Assembly: GCF_014831675.1 (NCBI RefSeq)
Contig: NZ_VJXY01000014.1
Span: 1 to 64,000 of the forward strand
From: Komarekiella delphini-convector SJRDD-AB1
Lineage (GTDB): Bacteria; Cyanobacteriota; Cyanobacteriia; Cyanobacteriales; Nostocaceae
DNA: 64,000 nucleotides
Direction of reading: 5' to 3'
Part shown: positions 1-9,242 of the stretch, in pieces
Numbering within the stretch: position 1 is the first letter of the stretch
Layout of the letters: every line of letters begins with the position of its first letter
Made by a program: the position numbers and the translations under genes
The notes under the pieces: model-generated
Told to the model about the DNA's origin: nothing
The model's input: only the letters and a program-made list of their open reading frames with translations
Database searches by the model: none

Positions 1-1066
<1,066 letters not shown>

Positions 1067-1951
1067 TATTTTGAGATAAATATAGTAATTGTGTAATTTC
1101 TAATCAAGATTAATTTCATAAGCATAGTTAATATGAAACTAATCATCGCTAAGTTAATAAAAACCTTACGTTACATTTTGTTCAGTCAATTACTTAATAT
1201 TCATATCAAAAAAAATATGAACTTTATGTATAAATGCTTATTGACATCATGAAGTTTTAGTAGAGATTTAAGTGAAATTTAGGTATTGACAGGAAGTATT
1301 AGATATGAGATAGAGATTTTAAGGTATTAATGTTTGATTTATCCAATATTAAGCAAGCGATGCCTTACGAAAAACTGCCTAGCGTCTACGCCGCCTATAT
1401 AAAGGTAGTGGTCAAAAACTTGAAGTTACTAAAATCCGTTAATATATTTAATACATAAAACGTTCTCTTTGTAAAGACGCCTCCAGTAATTTCGGGAGTT
1501 TTAAGATGTTGCCATTCCAGTTCAGTTCTAGTCATTTATGATCAATATTTAGGGTGAAAGGAAATATATCTCCTTTGGTTTTCTTACTGAGACATATCTT
1601 TTTTGATATTAATAAATTTTATATATGAAATTGTATCTTGGATAAAGCCCTACACGTGCCTAGTTGACAACTAGCTCCTGAGTGATAAATATTGATTATT
1701 ATTTAATTACTTAGACTGATTAATTAAATCAAACTTGTATAACTCTAGTATTGTTCCCAAAGACATATAATTTAGAGAGTTATTAATAAGAATTGGTATT
1801 TAATGTTATCTATAAAAAGTTAAATATTTACTTGGTATAAGGAGATAATTGCATTACAATGGCTTATTTTGCCCGCAGCTAGAGCACTTTGACTGTTATT
1901 AATTTGTGAATAAAAAAATACATATATTTTTGAATTACTTAATAAGAAAGT
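1067..1951. other. AT-rich intergenic region between divergent genes
   Basis: These 885 bases hold no convincing gene on either strand. The stretch is very AT-rich and must carry the promoters of the NRPS operon (leftward) and of the MBL gene (rightward). A short segment around 1360-1405 (tgccttacg, gcgtctacgccgcc) resembles fragments of the GC-richer intergenic repeats seen elsewhere in the window. No clear terminator hairpin was found. Confidence 0.5.
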
Positions 1952-2668
1952 ATGTTTACACGTCTCAAGGCTAAGTTCACGCGCATCGATGAGATAGTTC
2001 CTGGTATATATAAGCTCTCTGTCTCAAATGATAAAAAATTTGTTTTTAGTCAATTCCTCATCCTTGATGAGCGTCCTATGCTCATTCATACGGGTCGAGC
2101 AGAGTGGTTTGACCAAATATATGAACTTGTTTCATCTGTGTGCGACGCTTCAAAGCTTCGATATATCGCCTTCTGTCACCTGGAAGCTGACGAATGCGGC
2201 TCCCTTAATCAATGGCTTGAAGTAGCTCCGCAAGCAGAAATCATTGTGAGTCGTCTTAATAAATCGAACATAGATGATTTTGCATTGAGACCGTCAACGG
2301 TTCTTAAGAATAACAAAGCTCTTTCTTTAGGCAAAAGAGAGATCATACTTCTTGAAACTCCCCATTTCCCTCATGGATGGGAGGGTTGCATATTTTATCA
2401 GCCGCAAGAGGAGATTCTTTTTTGTTCTGATCTTGCGGCTCACCCTGGTCAATTTGAGGAGCCTGTTACTGAAAAAGATCTCACAGAATCCATTATCAAG
2501 TTTCAGCAAAAAGTTGGATTCATGTCTGAAGGAAAAAGCTTCACTCGCGGAATTGAGGCAGTAGAAAAGCTACCGATTAAATATCTTGCAACAATGCATG
2601 GTTCTATTATTCGCGGAGAGTATATATCAGATTTGCTTTCAAAGATGAAGCAAACTTTTGGTACTTAA
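1952..2668 (+). CDS. Free-standing flavodiiron-type metallo-beta-lactamase-fold protein (ODP-like)
   Basis: 238 residues with the ligand set of the oxygen-binding di-iron domain of flavodiiron proteins: H76-x-E78-x-D80 in FCHLEADECGSL, a histidine at 138 or 141 (TPHFPHGWEG), D160 in FCSDLAAHPG and H216 in ATMHGSI. In flavodiiron proteins this core reduces O2 or NO using electrons from an attached flavodoxin domain; here there is no flavodoxin or rubredoxin domain, so it either uses a separate donor or acts as a sensor or hydrolase. The ATG start follows AT-rich DNA with a weak aataag ribosome site. It is divergent from the NRPS operon; a functional link is possible but unproven. Confidence 0.75.
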   Translation: MFTRLKAKFTRIDEIVPGIYKLSVSNDKKFVFSQFLILDERPMLIHTGRAEWFDQIYELVSSVCDASKLRYIAFCHLEADECGSLNQWLEVAPQAEIIVSRLNKSNIDDFALRPSTVLKNNKALSLGKREIILLETPHFPHGWEGCIFYQPQEEILFCSDLAAHPGQFEEPVTEKDLTESIIKFQQKVGFMSEGKSFTRGIEAVEKLPIKYLATMHGSIIRGEYISDLLSKMKQTFGT

Positions 2669-2698
2669 GTTTATAGTGAATTACCTTATTAGCAGAAG

Positions 2699-3601
2699 TT
2701 AGTTGAATTTTTGTTGCGCTACAGTTTTTGTCACTTCTAAAAACTCGCGCAAAATTACAGATGAATCATCGCGCCGCCAAACCACAGCTAATTGTAGAGT
2801 TAAATTTTGTCCTTGAATTGGTCTGTAAACAACTCCAGTTCGCTGTAGGTTTTGGGCATTAGCGGGAAGCAATGTTACACCTACTCCACCTGCAACCAAG
2901 CCGAGTACAGTCACCATCCATGTTGCTTCTTGTACAACTTTCGGCGAAAAGCCTACCTGCTGACAAAGATTAATAATCTGACTGTATGATGGTACTAGGT
3001 CGGTAGGAGGTAAAACAAAGGGTTCTTCTGCCAGTGCCTTGAGTGGAATTTCGGTTTGGGCTGCTAGAGGATGCGTTTCTGGCAAAGCAATAATCAAAGG
3101 CTCTTGTAAAATCGGCAGAAAACTTAAAGCAGTGTCGTGGCAATTGGGATTAGGTAAACTTTCAAAAGCAATATCAATTTGGCGATCGCGCAGTTGGTTT
3201 ACCTGCTGAGAAGAATTTACTTCACGCAACACCAGTATCACTTCTGGAAACAAAGGGCGAAAAACTTGCAAAATATCTGGCAAAACGCTGTTAGCAAAAG
3301 AACTATTAGTCCCCACCACTAAGCGTCCAATTTCACCCCGGCTAACTTTTTGCGCGGAAGTAATCGCTTGCTCCAACTGAGAGAACACTAAATGTGCTTC
3401 TGCTAAAAAGACTTGTCCAGCAGTAGTCAACTGTAGCGGACGTTTTTTCCGTTCAAATAATTGTAGTCCTAGTTCAGCTTCTAACGCCTGGATTTGTTGA
3501 CTCAAAGGTGGTTGAGCAATATGCAAGCGTTCAGCCGCACGGCTAAAGTTTAATTCTTCAGCCACAGCGATAAAGTATCGTAAATGTCGAAGTTCTATCA
3601 T
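2699..3601 (-). CDS. LysR family transcriptional regulator
   Basis: About 300 residues from the ATG at 3601 (MIELRHLRYFIAVAEELNFS). A longer reading from 3658 adds 19 residues that are not typical of the family. The N-terminal winged helix-turn-helix (SRAAERLHIAQPPLSQQIQALE) is canonical, and the periplasmic-binding-like effector domain follows (LVVGTNSS; LVAGGVGVTLLPANAQ near the C-terminus, a pattern seen in the CatM/BenM/CbnR branch). It acts as a dimeric DNA-binding regulator responding to a small molecule. It ends about 30 bp from the convergent MBL gene and faces away from the aspartoacylase gene; LysR proteins often control the divergent neighbour, so aspA-like regulation is a testable guess. 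Confidence 0.93.
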   Translation of the reverse strand: MIELRHLRYFIAVAEELNFSRAAERLHIAQPPLSQQIQALEAELGLQLFERKKRPLQLTTAGQVFLAEAHLVFSQLEQAITSAQKVSRGEIGRLVVGTNSSFANSVLPDILQVFRPLFPEVILVLREVNSSQQVNQLRDRQIDIAFESLPNPNCHDTALSFLPILQEPLIIALPETHPLAAQTEIPLKALAEEPFVLPPTDLVPSYSQIINLCQQVGFSPKVVQEATWMVTVLGLVAGGVGVTLLPANAQNLQRTGVVYRPIQGQNLTLQLAVVWRRDDSSVILREFLEVTKTVAQQKFN

Positions 3602-3899
3602 TATTTTGGCTACTATATTTTTAAAATATACTTTAGTCCGTAAAAAAATATTGGACATATAGTAGCATTTTGTTTATTGTGATTCTTACAAGAAGTGATA
3701 GACAGTGAAAAGTGCATCACTTCATATCGCCTATTTCATCAAACGAGTGACCTTTACTAAATTAAAGTTTTTCACTTACAACATACTAAAGAGCAATAGA
3801 ACTCTTTAGCACCAACACACACCTGTGCAGTTATGCATTCTCAAAAAACTGACAGAAGGATTCTACTTTTCTTATAAGATTTTTACACACGAGGTTTTT

Positions 3900-4781
3900 A
3901 TGACTCAAATCAACCGAGCTGCGATCGTTGGAGGAAGCCACGGTAATGAGTTAACAGGAGTATATTTAGTCAAAAAGTTTCAACAGTATCCAAATTTAGT
4001 CAACAGATCAACTTTTGAAACATTGGTGTTACTCGGCAATCCTAAAGCCATCGAAAAAGGTAGACGATACATTGACAAAGATTTAAATCGTTGCTTCACT
4101 CATCAAGGTTTGCAAAATTCGTTACTCTCAAGTTACGAAGATATACGAGCAAAGGAAATTCAACAGTTACTACATCCACGAAATCAGCCTTTTGTGGATG
4201 TAATTATTGATTTGCACAGCACAACTGCCAATATGGGGTTAAGTCTTCTCCTGAGTAATATGCATCCTTTATTACTACAGTTAGCAGCTCATTTAAGTTC
4301 AATCAACCCTTTAGTGAAAGTATATTTTCATCAGCAACTTAGAGGAAGTGGTTTTCTCCGTTCTATGTGCGAATTGGGTTTTGTTATAGAAGTTGGTGCT
4401 GTGCCTCAAGGTGTTTTAGATGCTGAATTATTTCGACAAACTGAGCAGCTTGTTTATGCAGTTTTGGACTATTTTGAAAGACACAATCAAGGAAAAATAT
4501 CGCAAAAAAATAGCACACTTACACTTTATCAATACACTGGAGTCATTGATTACCCCAGAAATGAACGCGGGGAAATTGAAGCCATGATTCATCCCCAGCT
4601 TCAATTTAGAGATTATGAACCCTTGAATCCAGGTGAGCCGCTATTTCTGACTTTTGAAGGAAAAGATGTTTTCTATGATGGAGTGTCCACTGTTTATCCC
4701 ATATTCATCAACGAAGCAGCTTACTATGAGAAAGGAATTGCCATGCACCTAACTCAAAAGCAGTTGATTCATGATTATTAA
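3900..4781 (+). CDS. Aspartoacylase-like zinc carboxypeptidase (AspA/AstE family)
   Basis: 293 residues from the ATG at 3900 ([20 protein letters not shown]); an in-frame upstream ATG at 3825 gives an atypical extension. The zinc motif G-x-H14-G-x-E17 is intact, as are DLNRCF, the third zinc ligand in [11 protein letters not shown], and the catalytic-glutamate region [10 protein letters not shown]. The length fits the aspartoacylase branch, which hydrolyses N-acyl-aspartate (or related N-acyl amino acids) to aspartate and a carboxylate. The true substrate in cyanobacteria is not shown by sequence. It is divergent from the LysR gene across about 300 bp that should hold both promoters. Confidence 0.85.
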   Translation: MTQINRAAIVGGSHGNELTGVYLVKKFQQYPNLVNRSTFETLVLLGNPKAIEKGRRYIDKDLNRCFTHQGLQNSLLSSYEDIRAKEIQQLLHPRNQPFVDVIIDLHSTTANMGLSLLLSNMHPLLLQLAAHLSSINPLVKVYFHQQLRGSGFLRSMCELGFVIEVGAVPQGVLDAELFRQTEQLVYAVLDYFERHNQGKISQKNSTLTLYQYTGVIDYPRNERGEIEAMIHPQLQFRDYEPLNPGEPLFLTFEGKDVFYDGVSTVYPIFINEAAYYEKGIAMHLTQKQLIHDY

Positions 4782-5281
4782 ATACTGAGAGATGAACTTA
4801 GTCATAAAATAGTAGACAAAATAAATTTTATGAAATTTGGCAAAATGCTACTCAAATAATTGCGAATATTAATTGGTGTGTGATACCTGAAACTAACCTC
4901 GTGTGTAATATTGCTTGATAATAAAATTAACAAGCGATCGCCGGATTAAAAAATCAGAGTTAGGACAGTACGGTTCGGTTAAGTCAAAAACTAGATAGAC
5001 TGAAGGTTATCACCCAAGTGTACTGAGATCGAATGCAACTCAAATTCTTACTGACATCACCTCTAGTTGAATCAGGTACGTTACTTAAAGCGTTAGAAAC
5101 AGCTATCCCATAATTAAAAAAACTGCATGTTTGATAATAGACTTTACCAAAATGCAGTTAATAATTGCTTGAATCACCAAATCGATGAGGATACTACAGA
5201 TATATCATTCATTAAGAATCCTTCCAAGCTTTGTGCAACGCTACTTTTAAAATTTTCTTTTCGCTTTTTTCCGGATAATGC

Positions 5282-5308
5282 TTGAATAAAGCTGTATACC
5301 ACTATAGT
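5282..5308 (+). promoter_or_regulatory. Candidate sigma70-type promoter of a small RNA
   Basis: A TTGAAT at 5282-5287 and a TATAGT at 5303-5308 could be the -35 and -10 boxes. The spacer is 15 bases, shorter than ideal, so the -10 is better supported than the -35. Initiation would fall near 5314-5316, just upstream of the two-hairpin unit described next. Confidence 0.4.
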
Positions 5309-5314
5309 AACGAA

Positions 5315-5402
5315 TCGTTTGGGCATCAAAACCATGAAGCCCCTATGTAAAACTCCTCTTTTTCAACACTGCTCTGAATCTGCCCCAGAGCAGTTTTATA
5401 TT
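5315..5402 (+). ncRNA. Candidate small RNA with Yfr1-like architecture
   Basis: In a spacer of more than 1 kb without protein genes (4782-5855) there is a compact unit: a 5' hairpin (GGGC-A-TCA pairing with TGA-A-GCCC, 5321-5341), then an unpaired pyrimidine-rich stretch containing AAACTCCTC (about 5350-5358), then a strong intrinsic terminator. Cyanobacterial Yfr1 has the same order: 5' stem-loop, single-stranded core with ACUCCUCAC, 3' terminator. The core here keeps ACUCCUC but diverges afterwards, so it could be a divergent Yfr1, a different sRNA, or the short leader of something else. No expression evidence is available. The rest of the spacer is AT-rich with one further small stem (5524-5530 with 5545-5551). 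Confidence 0.45.
5369..5402 (+). terminator. Rho-independent terminator of the candidate small RNA
   Basis: A perfect 8-bp stem CTGCTCTG (5369-5376) and CAGAGCAG (5386-5393) with a 9-base loop, followed at once by TTTTATATTTT. No protein gene lies within 550 bp upstream on this strand, which argues for a short non-coding transcript. Confidence 0.7.
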
Positions 5403-5855
5403 TTCGGGGTGTATAAGGCGAATAATGCATAAAAGTTATAGATAGACGAGTTATCTAATGCTCGTAAAATTGCTTGTAAAAAAATTATCCTATTTCGTCT
5501 TTGTTTTACACCAAAGTTCCTCTACTCTCACTAAAAAAAGGGATTGAGAGTAAGGTTGCGAATATTACGGGTAATCAACAGGACAGAATTTCACAATATA
5601 CTTGATTTATATTTTTGATTTATATTTTTGCTAGATAAAAAATACTAAAGCTTAGTTGAAGCTTAGCAGCAGTTTTCGCCTAATGCTTAATATGTTACGG
5701 CGAGTGAAAACTGGATACTATGCTAAGGTAGTAGATGAGAAAAAAATTCGGTTGTAGCTTTTGTTTTTAGTATTAATAGGCTTCTACCTTTTGGTATTTA
5801 CAGGCTTTTCCCCGAAATCTAAATCTCTACAAACCTCTGATTTTGGAAACAATCT

Positions 5856-6161
5856 ATGTCAATTTACGTAGGCAATTTGTCTTACGAGGTTACACAGGAT
5901 ACTCTCACTGCTGTGTTTGCAGAATATGGTTCTGTAAAACGGGTTCAGCTACCTACTGATCGTGAAACAGGTCAGCTACGGGGCTTTGGTTTTGTGGAAA
6001 TGGGTACAGATGCCGAAGAAACTGCTGCCATTGACGCTCTTGATGGTGCTGAGTGGATGGGACGCAACCTCAAAGTTAACAAGGCTAAGCCGCGTGAAGA
6101 CAGAGGTTCCTCTGGGGGTAGACGGGGGAATAACGGTGGAGGATACTCTCAACGTTACTAA
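5856..6161 (+). CDS. rbp: RRM-type RNA-binding protein with glycine-rich tail (Rbp family)
   Basis: 101 residues: one RNA recognition motif with RNP2 IYVGNL (residues 3-8) and RNP1 RGFGFVEM (42-49), then a short Gly/Arg/Ser tail. This is the cyanobacterial Rbp family, cold-induced or constitutive proteins that bind single-stranded RNA and, in some members, localise photosynthetic mRNAs. The glycine-rich tail is typical of the cold-inducible type. It precedes rpsU, a pairing known from heterocyst-forming cyanobacteria, with an intrinsic terminator between the two genes. The AT-rich sequence upstream has no protein gene and probably includes a long 5' leader. Confidence 0.93.
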   Translation: MSIYVGNLSYEVTQDTLTAVFAEYGSVKRVQLPTDRETGQLRGFGFVEMGTDAEETAAIDALDGAEWMGRNLKVNKAKPREDRGSSGGRRGNNGGGYSQRY

Positions 6162-6193
6162 ATGAAATAAAAAATTTAACTCTAACGTCTTCA

Positions 6194-6219
6194 GGGCAGG
6201 CTTGTTGTCTGCCCTTTTT
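6194..6219 (+). terminator. Terminator between rbp and rpsU
   Basis: GGGCAG (6194-6199) pairs with CTGCCC (6209-6214), followed by TTTTT. It lies between the rbp stop and the rpsU start, so rpsU would be reached only by read-through or from its own promoter. Confidence 0.85.
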
Positions 6220-6278
6220 ACGCTCCAGTCTACTGGATAAGTTAGCATTGCCAAATACCAATTTAAGTAGGAGACAAA

Positions 6279-6467
6279 ATGACCCAAATAGTTGTGGGCG
6301 AAAATGAAGGAATTGAGTCAGCCTTGCGTAGATTTAAGCGGCAAGTTTCCAAGGCTGGAATTTTTTCAGATATGAAGAAGCATCGTCATTTTGAAACACC
6401 AGAGCAAAAACGTAAACGCAAAGAAGTTGCTAAGCACAGACAGCGTAAGAGAAGTTTCCGTAATTGA
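6279..6467 (+). CDS. rpsU: 30S ribosomal protein S21
   Basis: 62 residues beginning [20 protein letters not shown], with the conserved basic helix-forming pattern [15 protein letters not shown] at the C-terminus. S21 is a small-subunit protein near the anti-Shine-Dalgarno region and assists initiation. The ATG is preceded by TAGGAGAC at good spacing. It follows rbp after a terminator, so its level relative to Rbp can be set by read-through. Confidence 0.97.
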   Translation: MTQIVVGENEGIESALRRFKRQVSKAGIFSDMKKHRHFETPEQKRKRKEVAKHRQRKRSFRN

Positions 6468-6581
6468 GAACAAGGGAACCAAGAATTCCTTATGCTTTAG
6501 CCCTTGTCATTAACAACATCTTTTAAATCTTCCGCTTCGTTGCTAAAAAGCTTTAGAATTTAGTTCCAGGCTAATAGCTAA

Positions 6582-6706
6582 AGTCCATCCTTAATGGACT
6601 AAATATAAGATTTTAAACAATGTCAATGGCTAAACTCTGTAAAAGGGAAAGTTTCAGTACACGTTCCGTGAATTTGAGCTATTAGCCCAGAACTTAAGTT
6701 CTGGGC
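6582..6706. repeat. Intergenic palindromic repeat unit
   Basis: Two palindromes lie in this 300-bp spacer. AGTCCAT (6582-6588) pairs with ATGGACT (6594-6600) across a 5-base loop, and a perfect 22-bp palindrome (half-site GCCCAGAACTT) spans 6685-6706. Both sit in similar text (ctaatagct... agctattag), as if they were the two ends of one small element of about 130 bp. It lies between convergent genes. Confidence 0.6.
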
Positions 6707-6769
6707 GGAATGTCCGTCAGCGTGACATGACTTATTTCCAATTATTTTTAAGATAATTTATATACTTTA

Positions 6770-7393
6770 TTATAAAATTTGCTCTAAGCGCTGGAAATCG
6801 CGCTGTACTTCATGCCAGAGAGTTTTGTTATGGGGGTCTGTCTTCAGGGCTTTTTTGAGATAAATTCTGGCTTTGAGTAGTTGGTTTTCAGCAATTAACG
6901 CCCGTCCCCAAATTTGATAGGCAACTGCCAGCCATTGGCGTACTTCTGCATCTTCTGATAATCTTTCTGCTAAAGCTTCCGCCAGGGCGATCGCTTGGGG
7001 AAAACGTCTTTCTTGCAAAAACCGCTGTAGTTGCTCATAGGTCTTCCACTTTAGCCGCTGTTCTATTTCCAAAAGATTAGGCGGCTTTGATTTCGGCTGT
7101 TGTTGGGGTGTCACCGTTGTGACTGGTGCTTTTTCCCGGTGCGTTTCTTTGGTATCATCAGACTCAGAAGTTGATGACTTACTTAACTCTTTGGTTATTT
7201 CCTCTGGCAGTACTACTGTCAATAACAGCTTGTATGCCTCAGTTAAAGCAATAAACTTATCTTTCGCCTTTTTGTCATCTGGGTTGATATCGGGGTGATA
7301 TTGCTGCGCCAGTCGTCGGTACGACGCTTTGATGTCAGCAAAAGAGGCACCCGACCTTAAACCTAATAAACGGTAACAATCTCCGAGATCCAT
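6770..7393 (-). CDS. J-domain (DnaJ-like) protein with TPR-like C-terminus
   Basis: 207 residues. An N-terminal J domain (residues about 4-65) contains the HPD tripeptide (QQYHPDINPDDKKAKDKF) needed to stimulate Hsp70 ATPase. A low-complexity charged linker (about 75-105) follows, then a helical part whose end (ARIYLKKALKTDPHNKTLWHEV) resembles a tetratricopeptide repeat. It lacks the Gly/Phe region and zinc fingers of DnaJ proper, so it is a type III co-chaperone that probably delivers a specific client or Hsp70 site. Start ATG at 7393. The spacer to clpP (7394-7631) contains only low-complexity 'ctctgcccc'-type repeat DNA. Confidence 0.9.
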   Translation of the reverse strand: MDLGDCYRLLGLRSGASFADIKASYRRLAQQYHPDINPDDKKAKDKFIALTEAYKLLLTVVLPEEITKELSKSSTSESDDTKETHREKAPVTTVTPQQQPKSKPPNLLEIEQRLKWKTYEQLQRFLQERRFPQAIALAEALAERLSEDAEVRQWLAVAYQIWGRALIAENQLLKARIYLKKALKTDPHNKTLWHEVQRDFQRLEQIL

Positions 7394-7631
7394 CTTGAGC
7401 TATCAGCTATCAAATACCCAGCTATTAGCTTAAAGCCAGGACTGTTAATTATAAAGACTAATTTTCTAATTTAAAGTTCAGTTTTGACAGTTGTCTGGAA
7501 GGGGGCACGAGTCAAGGGTCAAGGAAGGGTCAAGAGTCATAAATTATTTTCTTTCTCTGCCCCTCTGCCCCCCGTCCCGCGTTGGGGGTTCCTGCCGTAG
7601 ACCTCTGCCCCCCCGTCCCTCTGCTCCAATT

Positions 7632-8225
7632 CTACGGACGTTCTTCAATCACACGGTCAATTAAACCGTATTCCTTAGCCTCTTCAGCAGACATGAAAAA
7701 GTCGCGATCCATGTCTTTTTCAATCTTTTCTATGGTCTGACCGGTTTTATCAGCATAAATTCCATTGAGCTGATGACGAATCCGTAGAATCTCTCTGGCT
7801 TCAATTTCGATATCAGTTGCTTGCCCACGAGTACCACCAGAAGGCTGGTGAATCATGATCCGCGAGTGAGGTAATGCCATCCGTTTGCCTTTGGTGCCAG
7901 CCGCCAGCAGGAAAGACCCCATTGAAGCAGCTAAACCCACGCAAATAGTTACTACATCTGATTTAATGTGTTGCATGGTATCAAAAATAGCCATGCCAGA
8001 TGTAACCATTCCACCGGGAGAATTGATGTATAAATAAATATCCTTACCTGGATCATCTGAATCCAGATACAGCATTACAGCGATAATTTGATTGGCAATT
8101 TCATCATCAATATCTCGCCCTAAGAAAATAATCCGTTCTCGGTAAAGGCGATCGTAGATGCTAATCCAATCTGTATATTGCCCTCCGGGCATCCGATAAG
8201 GAACTTTAGGAACGCCTATAGGCAT
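7632..8225 (-). CDS. clpP: ATP-dependent Clp protease proteolytic subunit (active)
   Basis: 197 residues with the intact serine-protease triad: S101 in [10 protein letters not shown]126 in IMIHQPSGG and D175 in [12 protein letters not shown]. ClpP forms a double heptamer barrel that degrades proteins fed by ClpC/ClpX. Because it follows a ClpR gene on the same strand it corresponds to the cyanobacterial ClpP3, whose product forms a mixed ring with ClpR and is essential in studied strains. About 116 bp separate it from clpR, and that gap contains a heptamer repeat array in the presumed leader. Confidence 0.96.
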   Translation of the reverse strand: MPIGVPKVPYRMPGGQYTDWISIYDRLYRERIIFLGRDIDDEIANQIIAVMLYLDSDDPGKDIYLYINSPGGMVTSGMAIFDTMQHIKSDVVTICVGLAASMGSFLLAAGTKGKRMALPHSRIMIHQPSGGTRGQATDIEIEAREILRIRHQLNGIYADKTGQTIEKIEKDMDRDFFMSAEEAKEYGLIDRVIEERP

Positions 8226-8247
8226 TTTCGTTACTCCGTTTGTAATT

Positions 8248-8296
8248 TAGTCATTAGTCATTAGTCATTAGTCATTAGTCATTAGTCATTAGTCAT
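8248..8296. repeat. STRR heptamer array, 7 copies
   Basis: Seven perfect tandem copies of TAGTCAT fill most of the clpR-clpP spacer. Short tandemly repeated heptamers of this kind are characteristic of heterocyst-forming cyanobacteria. The array lies about 25 bp upstream of the clpP start and would be in its 5' leader if the two genes are co-transcribed. Confidence 0.95.
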
Positions 8297-8341
8297 TTTC
8301 GGTTATTTACAAAGGACAAATGACAGAGAACAAATGACTAA

Positions 8342-9004
8342 TTAAAGGACACTTGCGGGTAGTGGCGGATTGGCGAGTTCTTCTTTTTCAAATACTCGGT
8401 CAATTAGGCCGTATTCCTTCGCTTCATAGGGTGTTAGATATAACAACCTATCCATGTCTTTGGTAATTTTTTCTGGAGGCTGTCCGGTAGTGCGATTTAG
8501 GATATCAATCATCGCTCCTTTATTTACCAGAACTTCCCTTGCCCGAATTTGAATATCCGTTGCTTGACCTTGGGCGTAGCTCTTGGGTTGGTGCAGGATA
8601 ATAGAGGCGTGGGGCAGACTGGCGCGGCAACCTTTTGTGCCAGCACTGAGAAGCATCGCTGCCATACCCATCGCAGAACCGATGCAGATGGTGTGGATAG
8701 GAGGCTTAATATATTTCATTGTGTCAAAAATGGCGAAGGCTTCAGTTTCAAAGCCAATAGGTTCGCCACTGTAACCGGATGTGCCGGTGGAGTTTATGTA
8801 GATTTTAATCGGCTTTTCGGGATCGTCGGACTGCAAATACAGCAGTTCAGCGACGATCAATTCCGTGACAGCAGGCACCAGGGGCATTCCCAGATAGACA
8901 ATTCGCTCCTTCAGCAAGAGGGAAGGTAAATCTGGCGGCGGTGTCCGGTAGAAATTATCGCCGTAATATGGGGCTTGAACAGCCTTGATGGGGGAAATGT
9001 CCAT
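8342..9004 (-). CDS. clpR: ClpR, inactive ClpP-like ring subunit
   Basis: 220 residues, ClpP fold. The catalytic serine is replaced by glycine: GSAMGMAAML gives G113 where ClpP has S101, and the Asp of the triad is Leu (DMDRLLYLT), while the histidine remains (ILHQP, H138). It also has the ClpR-specific insertion after the first strand (STGTSGYSGEPIGFETEAF). ClpR subunits are proteolytically silent members of the mixed ClpP3/R ring in cyanobacteria and plastids. It is the first gene of the clpR-clpP pair; its promoter should lie in 9005-9240, shared with the divergent vWA genes. Confidence 0.96.
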   Translation of the reverse strand: MDISPIKAVQAPYYGDNFYRTPPPDLPSLLLKERIVYLGMPLVPAVTELIVAELLYLQSDDPEKPIKIYINSTGTSGYSGEPIGFETEAFAIFDTMKYIKPPIHTICIGSAMGMAAMLLSAGTKGCRASLPHASIILHQPKSYAQGQATDIQIRAREVLVNKGAMIDILNRTTGQPPEKITKDMDRLLYLTPYEAKEYGLIDRVFEKEELANPPLPASVL

Positions 9005-9242
9005 AGCAACTGATCGCCTGAAACTATGCCGTTAACTGTAATACATCCTAGCGCGATGCTAGCTCTCTTAAAGGTGTGGATTTCTCCCTAATGCTTCAGG
9101 AGACTTAGCATCTACCAATGCTTGGCTTCTAAGATATTCTGAATATATTAATGTATTTGTGTTGGATAAGTTTTCCGTAGCGTTAAAGTTGTGCTTTGAA
9201 GTTATTGATAAATATGTATATCCCGGATAGGAACTTTGGGTT

